NCBI GenBank assembly: GCA_021802115.1 | Contig: JAKABA010000097.1 | Coordinates: 1-13,506, forward strand | DNA length: 13,506 bases | Reading direction: 5' to 3' | From: a bacterium | GTDB taxonomy: Bacteria > Chloroflexota > Dormibacteria > UBA8260 > Bog-877 | In this document: piece after piece, positions 12,910-13,506 of the stretch | Numbering within the stretch: the first letter of the stretch is position 1 | How the letters are laid out: the number at the start of each line of letters is the position of its first letter | The notes under the pieces: model-generated | The model's input: the letters and a program-made list of their open reading frames with translations, nothing else | Told to the model about the DNA's origin: nothing | Databases searched by the model: none | Position numbers and translations under genes: made by a program

Positions 12910-13506
12910 CTGCTGCTGGCCATCGATGTCGGCAATTCGAACCTCACCATCGGGGTCTTCGCGGATGATCGTCTGCTCGCGCACGGACGCTTCGCCACCA
13001 GGAGGGACGCCACTCCCGATGAGCTGGGGGGGCAGCTTCTCACCTTTCTCTACCAGCGCCGGCTCCCCCCAGCGATGCAGGCGGTCGCCATCAGCTCGGT
13101 GGTGCCGACCCTCAACCAGCCCCTGGTGGAGATGGCTCAGACCTATTTCAGCGTCGCCGCCTTCCTGGTCGGCCCGGAGACCAAGACCGGGATGGCGATC
13201 CATTACGACCCGGCTCGGGACGTCGGCGCGGACCGGATCGTGACCGCAGTCGGGGTGCATCACCGCTATTCGGGCCCGGCGATCATGGTGAGCTTTGGCA
13301 CCGCCACCGTCTTCGACGCCATCGACGGACGTGGCGACTACCTGGGGGGGGCGATCGCGCCCGGCCTCCAGCTCTCGGTCGATGCGCTCTTCGCCAGGGC
13401 CTCGAGGCTGCCCCGGGTCGACCTGGTGGCTCCCGACCGGGTCCTGGGCCGCACCACCGTCTCCTCGATGCAGGCGGGGATCATGTACGGTGCCGCCGCC
13501 CAGGCG
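12910..13506 (+). CDS. coaX: Type III pantothenate kinase CoaX, 5' part
   Basis: CoaX phosphorylates pantothenate with ATP at the first step of coenzyme A synthesis. The gene runs off the window; 199 codons are visible. Read from CTG 12910, the protein begins MLLAIDVGNSN, matching known CoaX N-termini and placing the phosphate-loop aspartate at residue 6. Other blocks are ISSVVPTL (61-68), VGPETKTGM (87-95), GADR (106-109, with D108), SFGTATVFD (128-136), YLGGAIAPG (144-152) and the helix SVDALFARASRLPRV (156-170). Two departures are visible: the aspartate normally preceding the GTA motif is S128 (codon 13291-13293), and the Asn usually found after GADRIV is Thr. An alternative GTG start at 12880 lacks a good ribosome site. 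The gene is divergent from dusB. Confidence 0.88.
   Translation, partial: MLLAIDVGNSNLTIGVFADDRLLAHGRFATRRDATPDELGGQLLTFLYQRRLPPAMQAVAISSVVPTLNQPLVEMAQTYFSVAAFLVGPETKTGMAIHYDPARDVGADRIVTAVGVHHRYSGPAIMVSFGTATVFDAIDGRGDYLGGAIAPGLQLSVDALFARASRLPRVDLVAPDRVLGRTTVSSMQAGIMYGAAAQA

Noticed and set aside
12739..13263. Longer N-terminus for dusB, from ATG 12810 or further upstream
   Set aside because: ATG 12810 lies within the probable promoter (TTGACA at 12818-12813) and has no spaced ribosome site. Still earlier starts would overlap coaX on the opposite strand. TTG 12738 has a good ribosome site and gives normal family length.

Overview
The window is strongly G+C-rich, densely packed with overlapping genes, and uses GTG, TTG and apparently CTG starts. 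This suggests a high-GC Terrabacteria-type genome such as Chloroflexota, Dormibacterota or Actinomycetota. That placement is inferred from style and gene order only. No mobile element, CRISPR array, tRNA or rRNA was recognised.

Bases 1-6097 (+) carry an arginine biosynthesis operon in the order argJ (5' end outside the window), argB, argD, argR, argG, argH. Neighbours overlap by 4 to 20 bases or are separated by 2 bases, so co-transcription and translational coupling are likely. The order resembles the actinobacterial argCJBDFRGH cluster, but argF (ornithine carbamoyltransferase) is missing between argD and argR. The repressor gene argR lies inside the operon.

Bases 6097-8100 (+) hold the most unusual gene. 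It starts on the last base of the argH stop codon and encodes a 667-residue protein: two tandem Usp domains, a PCP_red-like helical domain, a four-cysteine zinc ribbon, a second PCP_red-like domain, and a disordered tail with two Cys-Pro motifs. I know of no assigned function for this architecture.

Bases 8203-11126 (-) form a two-gene unit that converges on the previous one. A TetR-family regulator comes first, followed through a GTGA overlap by a ClC chloride transporter/channel with a CBS pair and an RCK_C domain. A perfect 14-bp palindrome just upstream of tetR is the likely operator.

Bases 11295-12738 (-) carry dusB (tRNA-dihydrouridine synthase) followed by a small eight-cysteine zinc-ribbon protein of unknown function.

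Bases 12910-13506 (+) begin a coaX gene (type III pantothenate kinase), divergent from dusB and cut by the window end. It appears to start at CTG, and one normally conserved catalytic-site aspartate is serine. The dusB-coaX divergent region contains a perfect 9-bp inverted repeat between candidate promoter elements.
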